A program made the translations under genes and the position numbers. The notes beneath the pieces are model-generated. The model was not told where the DNA came from and made no database searches. It worked only from the letters and a program-made list of their open reading frames with translations. Of a stretch of 64,000 bases of DNA, positions 59,623 through 64,000 are shown one piece after another. This stretch comes from Scilla litardierei (Eukaryota; Streptophyta; Magnoliopsida; Asparagales; Asparagaceae), in contig CM061135.1 in the NCBI GenBank assembly GCA_030789695.1, positions 109,810,301 to 109,874,300 on the forward strand. The letters run 5' to 3'. The first letter of the stretch is position 1. Each line of letters starts with the position of its first letter.

Positions 59623-60432
59623 TATTTTTATATATCATTTTCTAAGCTTGGTACTATTTTCTACATTTTATGAAAGATATGGATCTTTTTATTAAATGAT
59701 ATGATTTTTAAGCCTAATTTTGCATTCTCTTATATTCCAGTTGTAGATGCGATCTCCCTGCTCCAACAGATATTTTTGCGTATTTTTCTGAGCTCTGGGC
59801 TATTTCCACAGTTTTGGAAGATATGTATCATTTTATTAAATGATATGATATTATGGCGTAATTTTGTCTTCTCTTATTTTTTTTAGTTGAAGATGGCAAT
59901 CTCCCGGTTCCGATGGACATTTGTGCGGATTTATTTTGAGCTACGGGCATTTTCTATATTTTTGTATAATATGAATATATATATTAAATGCTTTGATGTT
60001 ATAACCTAATTTTGTCATCTCTTATTTTTCAGTTGAAGATGGCGATCTCCCGGTTCCAATGGACATTTTTGCGGAATTTTCTGAGCTCAGGGCTATTTTT
60101 CTCCATTTTCGAGAAGTTATGGATAAAAATTAAATGATATGATTTATTGGCTTAATTTTGTCTTCTCTTATGTTTTTCTGTTGAATATAGCGATCTCCCG
60201 GTTCCAATGGACATTTTGCGTATTATTCTGACCTCGGGATTATTTTCTATATTTTCTGGAAGATATGGATCTTTTTATTAATATATGATTTTTGGCCAAA
60301 TTTTATCTTCTCTTATTTTTCAGTTGAATATGGCAATCTCTATGTTCCGACATACATTTTTGCTAATTTTTATAAGCTCGGTACTATTTTCTACATTTTT
60401 ATAAATGATTTGATTTTTATGGACCACATTTG

Positions 60433-62109
60433 TGTTGGATCTGGATCAAGCCTAGAGAGGGGTTGAATATGCTAATAAAAACTCTCGTGAAAACACAAGC
60501 AATCACATGCAGTTATAATCAGATGCAAAGTAACAAAATCAAACACAGAGTGTACATCAGATTTACCTTGGTTCGATCGCCCCCAACGACCTACTCCACC
60601 CCCAAAGCAATTACTAGCATTAATATATTACTGGGTACAACCGTTAAGCTCCCCGAGCCCCTAACTCTCTGCTCACCCGGTTCAGTACCGCACTCACCAA
60701 AGTGCTAAACACTATTAATATAGTAACGCTCTCTCTTGACAAGCACCAACTCGTCAAGACCCCTTGTCCAGCCCCAACTAAATAAGACCCCAAAAGAATG
60801 AATAACCTACAAAGATCGATACACCAAGTACACGAATATAAAACAATAAGAGTTTAGAAAATCTTAGTTCATGTCGGTGTCATCGTCTCTGTCGATCAGT
60901 GCATCGTCAGCTTCACACTGGCGCAAACGATGTCTCAATCCGATATCTGGATCTCAAGATATAACCCTCTGAAGTTCGATGTTCAAATCTACCCGAATCT
61001 GGTCTGTGCATAAATCAATTCTCTGTTTTACAGAATCGACAGCAGTCTGTGCGTAAATTACGTTTCTGTCCCGTCTTCCAGAAATTTAGTAATATCGACC
61101 CTAGCTCAGAAAAATCCAAATAAATACTAATTGGAATCGAGAGCTCGTACTCTTTGACTGAAAAATAAGAAATAGCCGATTTGGATGCTCTTATAGAAAG
61201 GAATTCTTAGATCTTTGAAATGCATCCTAGGGCTTGGAATTTGATCTATTGGACTTTGCTTCTTCAAAGACGGTGGCCTTGGTTGCTTGCTCCTCTATTG
61301 AAGATGGCTTATGCATGGATATCTAGCTGGATGATGGATGGTTCATTATGCTTGTGGAAATGCTTGAAGATGGTGAAGAACTTTGGCCATGTTGTAGAGA
61401 ACTGAAGTGTGATCGTCCTGGCGCAAACATTTCGTTGATCCGAGCTCTGTGAAGAAAGTTAATCACTTTTTAGCATTGTCTGTCGAGCTCTTCTTCTTCC
61501 TACAAATTTGATGATCTCTTTGACGCTTGGAGGATAAATTCAGCCAAGATGAAGAGAAATGAGTCTAGGATCTGCCTTGTTTTTTATCTCTCCTTTGGAT
61601 GTGGGTTTATATATGAGGAGGTGGAAATCAATTAGGCTCTTGTAGAATCCCTTAGAATAAGGATGGAATCCTAACTTGAATAGGATTTGAAATAATCGTA
61701 TGGAAGATCTCTTTCAATCACAATAGGATTTGGAGTTTAAATTGGATTTGAAGGGGATTTGAATTTGAATGGCAATGGGATTTGAATAGAATCTCATTTA
61801 GGATCTCATTTAATCACAAATTAATTTGTATGAGATTTGGTTCAATCACTTTTGATATGAATGAGATCTCTTCATATCTCTCCATATTTGACCAAGTCCA
61901 AATTGCAAATGAATTGCAATTTCTCCATCACTTTGACTAAGTCTTCTTTGCATATTTTTTCATCACTTTGACTAAGTCTTCCTTTGAGTATTTACGAGCT
62001 TGCCACTCCTAAAAGCACTTAGCACACACATCAAATTGTTCACACATGTTTGTTATCATCAAACACGAAGTCATCAATCGTTGTTCCCAACTACAAATTG
62101 TATCCAACA
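60433..62109 (-). repeat. 3' LTR of the Sirevirus-like element (1677 bp)
   Basis: Ends TGTTGGAT...ATCCAACA are a perfect 8-bp inverted repeat. The left end continues CTGGATCAAGCCTAGAGAGG, a phrase common at LTR ends of this group. No coding capacity. Confidence 0.82.
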
Positions 62110-62126
62110 ATCACCCACTTTTGATG
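62110..62126 (-). promoter_or_regulatory. Polypurine tract of the Sirevirus-like element
   Basis: Minus strand CATCAAAAGTGGGTGAT, immediately before the 3' LTR. The usual AAAAGGGGGAG form has lost purines, which fits a decayed copy. Confidence 0.7.
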
Positions 62127-63400
62127 ATGGCAAATCAATATAAGATTAGAGCAATAACGATCCAAATAATATTATCGTGACATGTGTGTGAAGTGTGATG
62201 AAGGAGAAAGTATGCAACAAATGTTCAAGCATTCAGACATGTATGCATGCTCCACCTATATTTATGCTCCCCATAAACATACATTCATTAATGTACAATA
62301 TCACAAATCTTTTCCCAAATATCCCCCCCCATTTGTTATCATCAAAAGTATACTTACGAAGTCAATGTCATATCACATGTAAAAAGGGTGTATTATAAAC
62401 TATAGCAAACATTTGCATGTAGTCATTCTTGACTTCTACATCAACATGTAAGTGTGATGATTAAAAATTGAAGCACATAAGGAGAACTTTCAAGAAATTC
62501 AACCAAAACCAATCCACTTTTTCATGTAACATGATATCATCTAGGATTGATTTTTTCCATCTCATTAAAAATGAGTTCAAGTTACCACACCCAAAACATA
62601 GCCTATGAGGACTCTTAGATGCGTGGTGGCATTGCTTGACGAGTATAACACCAATGCTAAAGTTTACTCTTAAAGCTTATGTTGGATACTCGTGGATAGT
62701 GTCGTTACCATGGATCGTATCCATTTTTCATACAGAACTCTTTTCTTTCTTTTTCATTTATATATATAATTTTTTTCATTTCAGTTCTTTTGAGCTCTAT
62801 TTTTTATCCAAGACAAGACACATCATATCCCTTAGTTTTTCAGTTTTTTTTCATCCTACATTCACTTTCCAATATTTCATAAAAGATATCTCCAAATGTA
62901 CAACAACATTTAATGCTTGTGGAAGTGAAAGTGTAGGTGTAGAAATCGAATTATTCTCATCATTGACCATGTCATGGTTATTTAGAAAAACAAACATGCA
63001 CATGTAGCTATAACAATAATTCATCAATTTCTACATGGTTATGAATCTCATTCATTAATACCAATTTAATGATTATAAAGAAGATACACATTAACCACCA
63101 TTTTTGTAGCTTTTTGTATTTTTCATTTTTTTGTTTTGTGTTTATAAAGAACTAAAGCGTCCTAACAAATGAACTAGCACACAAACAAAAACGAATCAAG
63201 CACAGAATGAATTCATTACGCTCAATCAAGAAAACATACCTTCGCGATGTCGTTTGGCTAAGGAACTTTTTAATGAAATACAATGTCCAATCCATATTTC
63301 CTCGCCACTCCATATTACCTACTCGGAAGATGTTATGTGTGACCTTGGAATCCAACAAGATCCACTCACGTTAGTCATCAAACTCTTAGGAACCCAAATT
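62127..63400. other. Interior of Sirevirus-like element without recognisable pol
   Basis: AT-rich. No integrase, RT or RNase H motif found by reading the minus strand. Short ORFs (for example 62636-63007 on the plus strand) have no recognisable domain. Confidence 0.5.
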
Positions 63401-64000
63401 TGTTTAAACTTTATGTTTTTGTTATATATTTGCAATAACGAGAAGTATGACCAACACAACCACATGTAAAACACTTTGCATGAATATTTCTAGCTCTTGT
63501 TATCTCAATGTGAACTTTTCAGTATTTTGACTTTTCAACACTTTTCAAATCATATCCAAGTCCACGCCTATTATTCCCATATATTTGGTTTCCGAGAATT
63601 ATATCCAAAGATTGTTTCCCCACACAAAATTTCTTAATGGTCAAATCTAGGTTCGTGAATTTAGTTTTGAAGCTAGTATTTTCGTTCACAAGCAAAGTGC
63701 ATTTACTAATGAAAGCTTTCTTACTGTCCTCTTCATTCTTTTTCATGTTTTCAGCTTTCTTTTCAAAATCAATTATTTTTCTTTAAGCTCATTATTTAGC
63801 ATGCACATCTTTTCAATAAGATCTTTATTTTCAGTTTTTTAGCTTAAATCAGTTTTTCTTTATACATGCTATTTTCTTTTAATAAAGTGGGACAAATAAG
63901 ACATTCAACTTTTTCATGCAAGTTAGATTTTTTCTTTTACAATATGGTGATGGTAGACTTACTTGCAACAACTTTTTCTTTCCGATTATCAATCTCTTTA
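63401..64000 (-). pseudogene. gag: Degenerate gag of Sirevirus-like copia element, partial
   Basis: Minus-strand reading from the window edge gives a Lys/Glu-rich coiled-coil-like region with several stops (about 63750-64000). An open stretch at 63519-63746 contains KQSLDIILGNQ and GLGYD, a pairing I recognise from Sirevirus Gag proteins. A zinc knuckle CFTCGCVGHTSRYC (CX2CX4HX4C) at 63432-63473 and a QIWVPKS phrase follow. The frame is broken between these parts. The N-terminal capsid part lies beyond the window. Nucleocapsid function is lost in this copy. Confidence 0.75.

Larger units (their letters stand above)
43053..60432 (+). repeat. Satellite array, monomer about 146-152 bp, about 115-120 copies
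   Basis: 17.4 kb of head-to-tail monomers. Landmarks in each unit, in order: GTTGAAGATGGCGATCTCCC, GGTTCCAACGGACATTTTTG, CGGATTTTTCTGAGCTC, GGGGCTATTTTCTACATTTT, CTGGAAGATATGGATCTTTT, TATTAAATGATATGATTTTT, then GGCCTAATTTTGTCTTCTC or ATAGCCTAAGTTTGTCTTCTC, and TTATTTTTCA. Two variants of the later part (GGCCTAATTTTG and ATAGCCTAAGTTTG) occur without a strict order. Neighbouring monomers differ by roughly 10-30% with many small indels, so the array is old and poorly homogenised. Short ORFs in it (for example 43107-43409, 45982-46353, 58826-59188) are monomer translations (FSVEDGDL...DIFADFSE...LLNDMIF) and not genes. Size and AT-richness are compatible with a centromeric or other heterochromatic satellite. 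Confidence 0.93.
60433..64000 (-). mobile_element. Sirevirus-like Ty1/copia element, minus strand, runs off the window
   Basis: An LTR (60433-62109) bounded by TGTTGGAT and ATCCAACA is followed on the right by ATCACCCACTTTTGATGATGGC. On the minus strand this reads GCCATCATCAAAAGTGGGTGAT, the polypurine-tract sequence characteristic of plant Sirevirus-type copia elements. A gag remnant with a zinc knuckle lies further right on the minus strand. Only about 1.3 kb lies between the polypurine tract and the knuckle, so pol is missing. The other LTR and target duplication are outside the window. It interrupts the satellite at 60432. Confidence 0.8.

Overview
The window looks like repeat-packed, gene-poor heterochromatin from a flowering plant with a large genome. 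The evidence is Ty3/gypsy chromoviruses of the Tekay/Del type, plant Ty1/copia elements (one Sirevirus-like), plant-type introns, telobox motifs, and a 17-kb AT-rich satellite. I see no convincing host gene, rRNA, tRNA or CRISPR array, and the species cannot be named from this sequence.

Layout, left to right. (1) 425-10384 is a complete non-autonomous LARD-type element. It has two 3638-bp LTRs that differ at about 45 positions by eye, a non-coding 2.7-kb interior, and a perfect GAACT target duplication. (2) 10459-16658 is a minus-strand copia-related element with 129-bp LTRs, an AATTT target duplication and about 5.9 kb of interior without a usable ORF. (3) 16659-20138 is AT-rich non-coding DNA with a probable foldback/MITE-like sequence. 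(4) 20139-41514 is LTR-type sequence of a minus-strand gypsy element, split by a nested insertion at 23011-39980. (5) That insertion is two Tekay-type elements in tandem sharing the middle LTR (LTR-interior-LTR-interior-LTR). Each has gag with two zinc knuckles, protease, reverse transcriptase, RNase H, integrase and a C-terminal chromodomain-like tail. Each interior also has two apparent GT-AG introns. (6) 41515-42917 is the interior of the minus-strand gypsy element: a broken gag with its own apparent intron, and no pol. (7) 43053-60432 is a diverged satellite with a monomer of about 146-152 bp. It contains a recent 1.15-kb internal duplication and inverted short-form monomers. (8) 60433 to the right edge is a minus-strand Sirevirus-like copia element that interrupts the satellite; its LTR is intact and its gag is degenerate.

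The gypsy parts appear related. The LARD LTR, the Tekay LTR and the minus-strand LTR share a similar 3' end, a hairpin about 390-440 bp upstream of that end, and a short ORF whose ATG lies in the hairpin. The LARD, Tekay and minus-strand gag elements share the same unusual sequence where the primer-binding site should be. This fits a family in which non-autonomous members (LARD, gag-only) were mobilised by Tekay-like autonomous partners. Both Tekay copies here are dead: they share a frameshift in RNase H, and all their private nonsense codons are C-to-T changes in CG or CHG contexts.
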